Source of the DNA: Sphingomonas hengshuiensis
GTDB taxonomy: Bacteria > Pseudomonadota > Alphaproteobacteria > Sphingomonadales > Sphingomonadaceae
Direction: 5' to 3'
Assembly (NCBI RefSeq): GCF_000935025.1
Contig: NZ_CP010836.1
Coordinates: forward strand, 2,666,001-2,730,000
DNA length: 64,000 nt
The first letter of the stretch is position 1. Each line of letters opens with the position of its first letter. The notes under the pieces were generated by a model, which ran no database searches, was not told where the DNA came from, and saw only the letters and a program-made list of their open reading frames with translations. Shown here piece by piece: positions 25,493-34,483 of the stretch. The position numbers and the translations under genes are program-made.

Positions 25493-26008
25493 ATGCACAT
25501 CAAACCACAATCCGCAGAGCGGCACACGCTCGCCGTCATCGTCGATAACGAGCCGGGCATCCTCGCCCGGATCGCGGGCCTGTTCACGGCGCGCGGCTAC
25601 AATATCGAATCGCTGACCGTGTCGGAGATCACCGACGACAACCTGATCAGCCGGATCACGATCGTCACCTCAGCCTCGGCGGAGGTGATGGAACAGATCA
25701 TCGCCCAGCTCGAACGGCTGGTGCCGGTGCACAAGGTCGTCGACCTCACCACGCATGGCGAGCATGTCGAGCGCGAGCTGGCGCTGGTCAAGGTCGCGGG
25801 CACCGGCGATCACCGGATCGAGGCGCTGCGGCTGGCCGAAGTGTATCGCGGCCGCGTGGTCGATGCGACGATCGCCAGCTTCGTGTTCGAAGTCACCGGC
25901 ACGACGGAGAAAATCGACAAGTTCGTCGAGCTGATGCGCGAAGTCGGGCTGGTCGAAGTCGCCCGCACCGGCATCGTCGCGATTTCGCGGGGCGCGCAGG
26001 CGGCCTGA
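25493..26008 (+). CDS. ilvN: Acetolactate synthase, small (regulatory) subunit
   Basis: About 171 residues from the ATG at 25493 (MHIKPQSAERHTLAVIVDNE). An upstream in-frame ATG would translate the repeat element. The N-terminal ACT domain has NEPGILARIAGLFTARGYNI, which forms the valine-binding interface; the C-terminal ALS_ss domain (ELALVKVAGTGDHRIEALRL) ends VEVARTGIVAISRG. It gives feedback inhibition by branched-chain amino acids and activates the large subunit. This is the long IlvH-type form. Confidence 0.96.
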   Translation: MHIKPQSAERHTLAVIVDNEPGILARIAGLFTARGYNIESLTVSEITDDNLISRITIVTSASAEVMEQIIAQLERLVPVHKVVDLTTHGEHVERELALVKVAGTGDHRIEALRLAEVYRGRVVDATIASFVFEVTGTTEKIDKFVELMREVGLVEVARTGIVAISRGAQAA

Positions 26009-26034
26009 GTTTCAACAGGGTAACCACAACCAAC

Positions 26035-26125
26035 CGTCACCCTGAACTTGTTTCAGGGTCCATCTCTCCACCGGCGATGCCGCCGCCTGTTGCACGTTGG
26101 ATGCTGAAACAAGTTCAGCATGACG
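26035..26125. repeat. Inverted repeat pair between ilvN and ilvC
   Basis: CGTCACCCTGAACTTGTTTC (26035-26054) and GCTGAAACAAGTTCAGCATG (26103-26122) are inverted copies of one palindromic unit (TGAACTTGTTTCA / TGAAACAAGTTCA). Each copy is itself nearly palindromic. It is another dispersed element, different in sequence from those in gat and in ilvB-ilvN. Confidence 0.85.
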
Positions 26126-26134
26126 CTCTGATAA

Positions 26135-27169
<1,035 letters not shown>

Positions 27170-27192
27170 CCCTCACGGGAAACACTATGTTG

Positions 27193-27222
27193 CCGGCTTC
27201 GGGGGTAGCTTCCCGAAGCCGG
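27193..27222 (+). terminator. Hairpin after ilvC
   Basis: An 11-bp perfect stem, CCGGCTTCGGG and CCCGAAGCCGG, with an 8-base loop. No clear T run follows, so it may be a weak intrinsic terminator or an RNA-stabilising hairpin. Confidence 0.6.
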
Positions 27223-27263
27223 TCGGCGCAAAAGGGGCGGCAATTTACCGCAAGGAGCCCCTG

Positions 27264-27869
27264 ATGCGCGCTTTTCTCACTCTCGCTTTACTCGTCGCCA
27301 CTCCGGCCTTTGCCCAGACGGCGCCCCAGCTTCCCGGCCAGCCCGAGGCGAGCCGCGTCGTTGCCGGCACCTATCCCGTCGACACCGGCCACACCCAGGT
27401 GACCTTCACCGTCAACCATTTCGGCTTCAGCGCCTTCACCGGCCAGGCCGGCGGCGCCACCGGATCGCTGACGATCGACCCTAAGAACCCCGCGGCTGCG
27501 AAGCTCGACATCACGATCCCGACCAGCGGCATCGTCACTACGGTCAAGGCGCTCGACACGCACCTCGCGACGCCCGACTTCTTCGATGCGGCAACCTATC
27601 CCACGATCCGCTTCGTCTCGACCGGCGTCGTCGCCAGCGGCAACACCGCCAAGATCACCGGCAATCTGACGCTGCACGGCGTCACCAAGCCGGTGGTGCT
27701 CGACGCGAAGTTCGTCGGTGCGGGCGATAACCCGATGAGCAAGAAGCTGAACTTCGGCTTCTCCGCCACGACGACGATCCAGCGCTCGGCGTTCGGCATG
27801 GACAAGTACGTCCCGTTCGTCTCGGACGAGGTCAAGATCGAGATCAACGCCGCCTTCGCCGCGCAGTAA
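27264..27869 (+). CDS. Periplasmic YceI-family protein
   Basis: A 201-residue protein with a signal peptide (residues 1-18, ending AFAQ) and a lipocalin-like YceI domain that opens YPVDTGHTQVTFTVNHFGFS and closes FVSDEVKIEINAAF. The family binds isoprenoid quinones or fatty amides and often answers to stress. It has its own Shine-Dalgarno (AAGGAG) and follows the ilv terminator, so it is probably transcribed on its own. Confidence 0.92.
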   Translation: MRAFLTLALLVATPAFAQTAPQLPGQPEASRVVAGTYPVDTGHTQVTFTVNHFGFSAFTGQAGGATGSLTIDPKNPAAAKLDITIPTSGIVTTVKALDTHLATPDFFDAATYPTIRFVSTGVVASGNTAKITGNLTLHGVTKPVVLDAKFVGAGDNPMSKKLNFGFSATTTIQRSAFGMDKYVPFVSDEVKIEINAAFAAQ

Positions 27870-27932
27870 TCTCGCCGCCCTCTTGTGTCGTCGCGCCAAA
27901 CCACGAAGGATGGGCGCGGCGACCAGCGGGGG

Positions 27933-28541
27933 ATGGACATGGAAGATCAAATCGAAGGCCGGGCGGGCGTGCAGCGCGTCGAGGCCTTTTCGGACGGCGT
28001 GATCGCGATCATCATCACGATCATGGTGCTGGAACTCCACGCGCCGGAGGAACCGGGGCTGATTCACCTGCTCCCGCTATGGCCGGTGTTTCTCGCCTAT
28101 GTACTCAGCTTCGCCTATGTCGCGGTCTATTGGGTGAACCACCACCGCTTGTTCCATCATGCGGCTCGGATCACGAACGCGCTGCTCTGGTCAAATATCG
28201 CGCTGCTGTTCGCACTTTCGCTGGTGCCGTTCGCCACGGCCCATCTGGGGGAGCAGGAATTCACGCGCGAGGCGACTTTGCTCTACATGAGCATCATGTT
28301 GCTGCCGTCCTTCGCGTACACCTGGCTGCAGCGCGTGATCCGCGCGACCGGGAGCCAGGAGCGCGCGGCGCGCGAATATCACCGCCGCACCATCAGAAAG
28401 GGCGTGGCGGCGACGATCGTCTATGTCGCGGGACTCCCGCTGACGCTGGTCTCGCCATGGCTTGGATTGGGCTGCGCGGCAGTGGTCGCCGTGTTCTGGT
28501 TCCTGCCGCGCAGCCGGCTCGACGATCTGTTCGCGCGGTGA
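27933..28541 (+). CDS. TMEM175-like (DUF1211) potassium channel family protein
   Basis: About 202 residues from the ATG at 27933 (MDMEDQIEGRAG); an ATG two codons later is an alternative. The family signature RxxxFSDG is present as VEAFSDGVIAIIITIMVLEL, with six hydrophobic segments in all, one of which is followed by the conserved VYWVNHHRLFHHA. Bacterial members form tetrameric K+ channels with hydrophobic gates. It converges on the TonB-dependent receptor, with a GC-rich hairpin in between. Confidence 0.88.
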   Translation: MDMEDQIEGRAGVQRVEAFSDGVIAIIITIMVLELHAPEEPGLIHLLPLWPVFLAYVLSFAYVAVYWVNHHRLFHHAARITNALLWSNIALLFALSLVPFATAHLGEQEFTREATLLYMSIMLLPSFAYTWLQRVIRATGSQERAAREYHRRTIRKGVAATIVYVAGLPLTLVSPWLGLGCAAVVAVFWFLPRSRLDDLFAR

Positions 28542-28564
28542 GGCGGGCGGGCGAGCCGCCCGCC
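28542..28564. terminator. Hairpin between converging genes
   Basis: GGCGGGCGG and CCGCCCGCC pair around a 5-base loop directly after the TMEM175-like stop codon and 11 bases before the end of the TonB-dependent receptor gene. It could end transcription from both sides. T-rich tracts are lacking. Confidence 0.5.
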
Positions 28565-28574
28565 CCGCCTTCCC

Positions 28575-31205
28575 TCAGAACCCGAAGCGCGCCCGCACGC
28601 CGTAGAAGCGCGGATAGCCGGGATAGCCGGCATAATTGCCGGTCTGCTCGGGGACTGCGAATCCGGTGATGTTGTAATATTGGTTGGTCAGGTTTTCGAC
28701 GAAGAACTCGCCCTTGATGCTGCCGTCGGTGTTCTGGAGCCCGAGCCGGGCGTTGATCAGCGGATAGTCCGAATTGCGCACGATACCGCGCCCCGCGACG
28801 CTGCTCAGCCCGACGATCTCGACGGCGCTGTTATACCGCATGTCGACATGCGCCAGCCCCTTGAGCCCGCTCGTCAATTGCGGTTCCCAGGTCACTGCCG
28901 AGTTGATCACATGCTTGGGCTGGTTCTGGATCTGCTCGCCCTCCAGCCCGGCCAGCGGCGTGCCGGTGAAGTTGTTCGACTCGTCGTATTTGGCGTCGAG
29001 ATAGGTATAGCCCAGCCGCACCGTGAACGCCGCGGTCGGGCGGATCACCGCTTCCGCCTCGATCCCGCGCGAGGTCGATTTGTCGATATTCTGCACGACG
29101 AAATTGGTGCCGCTGAACACCAGGTTCTGCAGGTCCTTATACTTCGCGTAAAAGCCCGCGAGGTTGAAGGTGAAGGTGCGGTTCGGGCTGTACTTGATGC
29201 CCGTCTCGAACGAATCGACGCTTTCCGGCCCAAAGGCGAGGTCGGCGGCCTGCGGCCCGTTTCCGCCCAGCAGCACCGAATCGAACGTCGCCTGGTCGAG
29301 ATTATACCCGCCGGACTTATAGCCGCGATCGAAGCTGCCATAGACCAGCAGCTTGTCCGAAGCCTTGAACGCCAGCTTGACTGTGCCGGTGACCTTGTTC
29401 TCGCTGCGGTCGTGCGCGTAATTGCCGTTGAACTCGGTATTCACCGCCGGGTTGCAGCTCAGCAGGTACAGATTGTTGAACAGCCCCGGAATGTTTTTGA
29501 GGATATTGGCATAGGCCACCGCCGCCGCATTCCCGGCGCGCACCTGGTTGAAGAAACCGCAACTTCCAAGATTATTATTGATCGAGGCGTTCAACTTCTT
29601 CGTCTCATGATTGTAACGCGCGCCGAGCGTCAGCGACAATCTGTCAGTCACATTGACGATGTTGTGGGTAAACAGCGCCAGGGCGTCGGTCTTGACCTTG
29701 AAGAAGTCCGGGCTGTTGCCCTGCCCCGCCACCGCACCCGGCAGCGGCGACAGCGCAAGCGCGGCAAGCCCCGGCACCACCGGAATGCCCGGAATCGGCG
29801 CGGTCCCCGCCTGGGCGCGGAGCAGCGTTACCAGCGGCGCCAGCGCGCCATAGGCGGCGGGGGGTGCTGCGGGATTGATCAGCACCTGCCCCAGCGTCGG
29901 CACCCCGCTGCCCAGCGATCCGAAGAATTGCACCGGCGTCCCGAACGCGGCGCCGAGCTGGCCCGCGAAGATCGTGTCGACATAGCGATTGCCGTCATTG
30001 CCGATCTTCACCGTGTCGCGCAGGCTCAGTTCCTCGTTGAGGTAGAAGCCGCCGATCAGCCAGTCGAGCTTGCCCCCGAATGCCGATCCCTGGAAGCGCA
30101 CTTCCTGGGTGATGTCGCGCAGCCGGGTTGCATAGTCGCTGCGATACGCACGATCGATGCCGGAGAAATCGACGTCCTGGTTGCGCGTCGCCCGCCAGTT
30201 GCGAACCGCGGTGATCGAGGTCATCTGGACGTCGCCCAGATCCCAGTTGATCTCGCTCGACACGCCGTAATCGGTGACTTTTTCGTTGAGGTCGCGATTG
30301 CGCGAAATGCCCATGGTGCGGTCGGACGCCGCGCCGGTATACAGCCCGACAATCCCCTGCGCGGCCGCGATCGACTGGATCACCGGCGCCAGCGAACCGC
30401 GCGCGACGCTGACGGCGCCGCAACACGCCTCGTCGGTCTTGGAATAATCCGCAATCAGCCGGAACGTGACGTCGCCGGTGTCGACCAGCATCTGCCCGCG
30501 CAGATTGTAGCGATCGATATTGTTGACTCGCCGATCGCTGTTGGCGTCGTGGATATAGCCGTCGCGCTTGCGATAGCCGCCGTCGAAGCGCAGCGCGATC
30601 TGTTCGCTTACCGGCCCGGTGATGGCGCCTTCGATTTCATAGGCGTTGTAGTTGCCATAGCTGCCCTCGATATAGCCACTCAGCTTGTCGAAGCGCGGCA
30701 GCGCGGTGAAGATCGACAGCGCGCCCGCCGAGGTATTGCGCCCGAACAACGTCCCCTGCGGCCCGCGCAGGATTTCGACGCGCTCCAGTTCGGGAAGCTC
30801 GGCGAGCGCCACGCCCGCGCGGGGGCGGAATACGCCGTCGATGAAGACGCCCACTGCGGGCTCGAAGCCCGGATTGTCGCCCGCGGTGCCGATGCCGCGG
30901 ATCGACAGCGATGCGCCCGTCGCGGCGGACTGGCCGGTGGTGGTCTGGAGGCTGGGGGCAAGTTGCTCGAGCCCGCGAATATCCTGCACACCGGCATTTT
31001 CGAGCAGCTCGGCGCTCACTGCAGTAATCGCGATCGGCACGTCCTGCACCGTCTCGTTGCGGCGCGTTGCCGTCACTACGATATCATTGGCGTTGTCGTA
31101 ATCCTGTGGCGCGGAGTCAGTCGGCACCGGCGCGTTCTGCGCATAAGCGGGTATCGACAGAAACAACGCAAGCGCCGTCGCTGCCAGCAAGTCGGGCTTT
31201 TTCAT
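28575..31205 (-). CDS. TonB-dependent outer membrane receptor
   Basis: An 876-residue receptor with a signal peptide ending AYAQ. The TonB-box-like NDIVVTATRR is followed by a plug domain (VQDIRGLEQLAPSL, SLSIRGIG, VEILRGPQGTLFGRNTSAGA) and a 22-strand barrel that ends VRARFGF, with the usual terminal Phe. The closest type is the IroN/CirA-like group that sphingomonads use for siderophores or plant compounds; the substrate cannot be told. No TonB, ExbB or transporter is adjacent. An insertion with many Pro/Ala (around residues 430-490) enlarges one loop. Confidence 0.93.
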   Translation of the reverse strand: MKKPDLLAATALALFLSIPAYAQNAPVPTDSAPQDYDNANDIVVTATRRNETVQDVPIAITAVSAELLENAGVQDIRGLEQLAPSLQTTTGQSAATGASLSIRGIGTAGDNPGFEPAVGVFIDGVFRPRAGVALAELPELERVEILRGPQGTLFGRNTSAGALSIFTALPRFDKLSGYIEGSYGNYNAYEIEGAITGPVSEQIALRFDGGYRKRDGYIHDANSDRRVNNIDRYNLRGQMLVDTGDVTFRLIADYSKTDEACCGAVSVARGSLAPVIQSIAAAQGIVGLYTGAASDRTMGISRNRDLNEKVTDYGVSSEINWDLGDVQMTSITAVRNWRATRNQDVDFSGIDRAYRSDYATRLRDITQEVRFQGSAFGGKLDWLIGGFYLNEELSLRDTVKIGNDGNRYVDTIFAGQLGAAFGTPVQFFGSLGSGVPTLGQVLINPAAPPAAYGALAPLVTLLRAQAGTAPIPGIPVVPGLAALALSPLPGAVAGQGNSPDFFKVKTDALALFTHNIVNVTDRLSLTLGARYNHETKKLNASINNNLGSCGFFNQVRAGNAAAVAYANILKNIPGLFNNLYLLSCNPAVNTEFNGNYAHDRSENKVTGTVKLAFKASDKLLVYGSFDRGYKSGGYNLDQATFDSVLLGGNGPQAADLAFGPESVDSFETGIKYSPNRTFTFNLAGFYAKYKDLQNLVFSGTNFVVQNIDKSTSRGIEAEAVIRPTAAFTVRLGYTYLDAKYDESNNFTGTPLAGLEGEQIQNQPKHVINSAVTWEPQLTSGLKGLAHVDMRYNSAVEIVGLSSVAGRGIVRNSDYPLINARLGLQNTDGSIKGEFFVENLTNQYYNITGFAVPEQTGNYAGYPGYPRFYGVRARFGF

Positions 31206-31433
31206 GGGATCAGTCCCCTCTCCATCCGCGCGATTTGATCATCGCCGCGGCGTTGCTTTTATTGTGGAGGCAACTAACGCTCCATTTTTCTGGCCGTCAA
31301 CGGGTAAGAACCGCAGGATTTCGCGGGTTGCGTCCGTATTTTACTCGAGGGTACAGAAAGGCAACACCGGACCACGGGCGCAAAGGCCGGTTGCCGTAAC
31401 GTCATTGCCGAACGAGAAAGGTTAGTCGCCAAA

Positions 31434-32054
31434 ATGGTGGAAAATGCCCTTGGACCCGAGGATGGCGACATCATCGCGCGCCCCGCCAAGATTCCCGTTC
31501 CCGACAATGTCGCCGAGGCGATCCGCACGCTGATCCGCTGGACCGGCGACGATCCCACGCGCGAAGGGCTGCTCGACACGCCGCAGCGCGTGGCGCGCGC
31601 GTGGAAGGAATATTGCCAGGGCTATGGCGAGGACCCCGGCGCCCATCTCAGCCGCGTGTTTGAGGAAGTCGGCGGCTATGACGAGATCGTGCTGCTCAAC
31701 GACATCCCGTTCCAGTCGCATTGCGAGCATCACATGGCGCCGATCATCGGGACCGCATCGATCGCCTATTTGCCGCGCAACCATGTCGTCGGCATATCGA
31801 AGATCGCGCGCGTCCTGCACGGCTATGCCCGGCGCCTCCAGGTCCAGGAGCGGCTGACCGCCGAAGTCGCCGACTGTATCTGGACCAAGCTCAAGCCGCT
31901 CGGCGTCGCCGTGGTGATCAAGGCGACGCATAGCTGCATGACCGCGCGCGGCGTCCGCACGCCGGGGGTGGGCATGGTCACCAGCCGGATGATGGGCGTG
32001 TTCCGCGAAGACGAGCGCAGCCGCAAGGAAGTGCTCGCACTGATGGGCTTTTGA
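31434..32054 (+). CDS. folE: GTP cyclohydrolase I
   Basis: A 206-residue type I enzyme. The zinc ligands are in SHCEHHMAPI (Cys and His) and SCMTARGV (Cys), and the family pattern WTGDDPTREGLLDTPQRVAR precedes them. It converts GTP to dihydroneopterin triphosphate, the first step of folate and pterin synthesis. It starts a compact operon: the SDR gene begins 5 bases after its stop. Confidence 0.96.
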   Translation: MVENALGPEDGDIIARPAKIPVPDNVAEAIRTLIRWTGDDPTREGLLDTPQRVARAWKEYCQGYGEDPGAHLSRVFEEVGGYDEIVLLNDIPFQSHCEHHMAPIIGTASIAYLPRNHVVGISKIARVLHGYARRLQVQERLTAEVADCIWTKLKPLGVAVVIKATHSCMTARGVRTPGVGMVTSRMMGVFREDERSRKEVLALMGF

Positions 32055-32059
32055 CGTCG

Positions 32060-32839
32060 ATGCGCGTCCTCGTCACCGGCGGCGCGCGCCGGATCGGTGC
32101 GGCGATCGCGCGCGAGATGGCGGCGCGCGGCCATGCAATCGCGCTGCATCATCACCATTCGCCCGAGGAAGCCGAGGCGCTGGCGACCGAACTGCGCGGA
32201 TCGGGCGCCGCGTCGGTGTGCGTGCTGTCGGGGGAACTTGCCGATCCGGCGACTCCGGCGGCGCTGATCGCCGCGGCGCGCGCGCAACTGGGCGGTCCGA
32301 TCGCAGCCGTGGTCAACAACGCGTCGCTCTTCGCCTTCGATCGCCCGCCGATCGCCGACTATGCGCTGCTCGACCGGCATATGCACATCAACCTCGCCGC
32401 CCCCGTCGCGCTGGCGATGGCGATGGCGGCGCAGGACGATCTGGACGACGGAGCGGTGGTCAATCTGCTCGACCAGAAGCTTGCCAACCTGAACCCCGAT
32501 TTCTTCAGCTATACCTGCTCGAAGCTGGCGCTGGAGGGGGCCACGACGATGCTGGCGCAGGCGTTGGCGCCGCGCATCCGCGTCAACGCGGTGTCGCCCG
32601 GGCTGACGCTGCCGAGCCTCGACCAGACCGCCGACGAATTTGCCCAGACCGCGCGCCAGAATTTGCTCGAGCGGGCGGTGGACGCAGGCGACATTGCCCG
32701 CACCGTCGCGCATCTGATCGAGACGCGGAGCATCACCGGGCAGAATGTCTTCGTCGATTGCGGCCAGCGCTTCGTGCGGCGCGACGGCGACGTGATGTTT
32801 TCCACCCGCGCGCGACCGGAGGCCGGCGCCGATGCCTGA
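32060..32839 (+). CDS. Pteridine-reductase-like short-chain dehydrogenase (FolM-like)
   Basis: About 259 residues from the ATG at 32060. The cofactor motif TGGARRIGAAIARE has the Arg typical of FolM/PTR1-type NADPH-dependent pteridine reductases, and the active site is the Tyr-Lys pair in SYTCSKLALEG. Placed between folE and folB, it most likely reduces dihydromonapterin or dihydrofolate to the tetrahydro form. It overlaps folB by 8 bases. Confidence 0.88.
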   Translation: MRVLVTGGARRIGAAIAREMAARGHAIALHHHHSPEEAEALATELRGSGAASVCVLSGELADPATPAALIAAARAQLGGPIAAVVNNASLFAFDRPPIADYALLDRHMHINLAAPVALAMAMAAQDDLDDGAVVNLLDQKLANLNPDFFSYTCSKLALEGATTMLAQALAPRIRVNAVSPGLTLPSLDQTADEFAQTARQNLLERAVDAGDIARTVAHLIETRSITGQNVFVDCGQRFVRRDGDVMFSTRARPEAGADA

Positions 32840-33182
32840 CTATGACATCTGCCTCGACGGGCTGGAGGTCAGCATCGGCCTTGGCATCCATCCCGCCGAA
32901 CGCGCAGCGCCGCAGCGGGTGACGCTGGATGTGGCGATGACGTGTCGGTATCCCGCGCGCCCGGAGGACCGGATCGACGCCGTGGTCGATTATGATTTCC
33001 TGCGCACCCGCATCCTGACGCTGGCGGCGGCGGGACACATCGAGCTGCAAGAGACGTTGTGCGAGGAAGTCGCGACGCTTGCGCTCGCCGATCCGCGCGT
33101 GGTGCACGTGCGGGTTCGCTCGACCAAGCTCGACATCTATCCCGACGCGCGGATCGGCTGCGAGATCACCCGCACCCGCTGA
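32832..33182 (+). CDS. folB: Dihydroneopterin aldolase-like protein
   Basis: A 116-residue protein with the FolB tunnel fold. It has the opening LDGLEVSIGLGIHPAERAAP, the catalytic-region Glu in LQETLCEEVA, and the conserved Lys in VRSTKLDIYPDAR. It would cleave or epimerise dihydroneopterin. It overlaps the end of the SDR gene by 8 bases and closes the folE-SDR-folB operon. The sequence is rather divergent, so a FolX-like epimerase is possible. Confidence 0.9.
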   Translation: MPDYDICLDGLEVSIGLGIHPAERAAPQRVTLDVAMTCRYPARPEDRIDAVVDYDFLRTRILTLAAAGHIELQETLCEEVATLALADPRVVHVRVRSTKLDIYPDARIGCEITRTR

Positions 33183-33220
33183 CGGCGTCGGACAAACCGA
33201 AACGCAGAAGGACTACCCCC

Positions 33221-34345
33221 ATGACCGATCGCTTCTCCGGCCTCGAACTCCGCTCGACGGTGTCCGCCGCAGGCCAGCTCACGCTCAGCCTCGAGACCGT
33301 CGACCGCGACGCCCCCGGCCCCGACGAGGTTATCGTCCGGGTCGAGGCCGCACCGATCAACCCGTCGGACCTCGGCCTGCTGCTCGGCCCGGCCGATCTC
33401 TCGACGCTTCGCCCCGGCACGGGGGACGACCCCGTGCTGACCGCAGACATTCCCCCTGCCCGGATGGCCGCGATGAAGCCGCGGCTCGATCAGTCGCTGC
33501 CGGTCGGCAATGAAGGCGCGGGCACCGTCGTCGCCGCGGGTGCGAACGCGCAGGCTCTACTCGGCAAGCGCGTCGGGATGATGGGCGGCGCGATGTACGC
33601 GCAGTATCGCAAGCTTCCGGCACGCGATTGCATCGTACTGCCGGAGGGCGCGAGCGCCGCCGATGGCGCGTCGATGTTCGTCAATCCGCTGACCGCGTTG
33701 TCGATGGTCGAGACATTGCGGCGCGAGGGGCACAAGGCGCTGGTCCACACCGCCGCCGCGTCGAACCTGGGCCAGATGCTCAACCGCGTCTGCATCGCCG
33801 ATGGCGTGCCGCTGGTGAACATCGTCCGCAGCGAGGCGCAGGCCGAGATCCTGCGCGCGATCGGCGCGACGCATATCGTCGACAGCAGCGCCGCCGATTT
33901 CCGCGAAAAGCTCACCGATGCGATCGCCGAGACCGGCGCGACGCTCGCCTTCGACGCGATCGGCGGCGGCAAGCTGGCCAACACGATCCTCCATGCGATG
34001 GAAGCCGCCGCAAACCGCACCGCGACCGAATATAGCCGCTATGGATCATCGACCTTCAAACAGGTCTATATCTATGGCGCGCTCGACCTGGGGCCGACCG
34101 AGCTGGATCGCGGCTATGGCTTTGCCTGGGCGGTCAGCGGCTTCCTGCTCACGCCGTTCCTGATGAAGCTGGGCATGGAGGGCGTGATGCGGTTGCGCGC
34201 GCGGGTGGCGGCGGAACTCACCACGACCTTTGCCAGCCGGTACAGCGCGACCATCTCGCTTGCCGACGTCCTCGATCCGGAAATCGTCGCCGCCTATGCC
34301 CGCAAGGCGACAGGCGAGAAATATCTGATCGATCCGTCGCGCTAA
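33221..34345 (+). CDS. MDR-superfamily quinone-reductase/enoyl-reductase-like oxidoreductase
   Basis: A 374-residue protein from the ATG at 33221, preceded by AGAAGGA. The GroES-like N-terminal half has VEAAPINPSDLGLLLGPADL and NEGAGTVVAAG; the Rossmann half has HTAAASNLGQMLNRVC and VDSSAADF. It lacks the structural zinc cysteines of alcohol dehydrogenases. The likely activity is NADPH-dependent reduction of a quinone or enone. It follows the folB operon by 38 bases, but a functional link is not clear. Confidence 0.87.
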   Translation: MTDRFSGLELRSTVSAAGQLTLSLETVDRDAPGPDEVIVRVEAAPINPSDLGLLLGPADLSTLRPGTGDDPVLTADIPPARMAAMKPRLDQSLPVGNEGAGTVVAAGANAQALLGKRVGMMGGAMYAQYRKLPARDCIVLPEGASAADGASMFVNPLTALSMVETLRREGHKALVHTAAASNLGQMLNRVCIADGVPLVNIVRSEAQAEILRAIGATHIVDSSAADFREKLTDAIAETGATLAFDAIGGGKLANTILHAMEAAANRTATEYSRYGSSTFKQVYIYGALDLGPTELDRGYGFAWAVSGFLLTPFLMKLGMEGVMRLRARVAAELTTTFASRYSATISLADVLDPEIVAAYARKATGEKYLIDPSR

Positions 34346-34483
34346 GCATAACGGGCGCGCCGTGCAGGCGCGCCTACGTATTTTCCCATGCCCGGGCCGC
34401 TCCGGATCGCCTCTATAATTGACGGGGCGGTCCAGCACGCAGTGGCGTCGACCGACGCCGTGTGTGTGCTTCAGGAGTATCGA

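Noticed and set aside
23560..25587. 675-codon open frame on the minus strand opposite ilvB and ilvN
   Set aside because: It is fully antisense to two well-supported genes; long empty antisense frames are expected at this GC and codon bias. The translation is His/Asp/Arg-rich without any motif.
28680..31238. 852-codon open frame on the plus strand opposite the TonB-dependent receptor
   Set aside because: Shadow of the receptor gene. The sequence is Arg/Ala/Asp/Val-rich with no family pattern.
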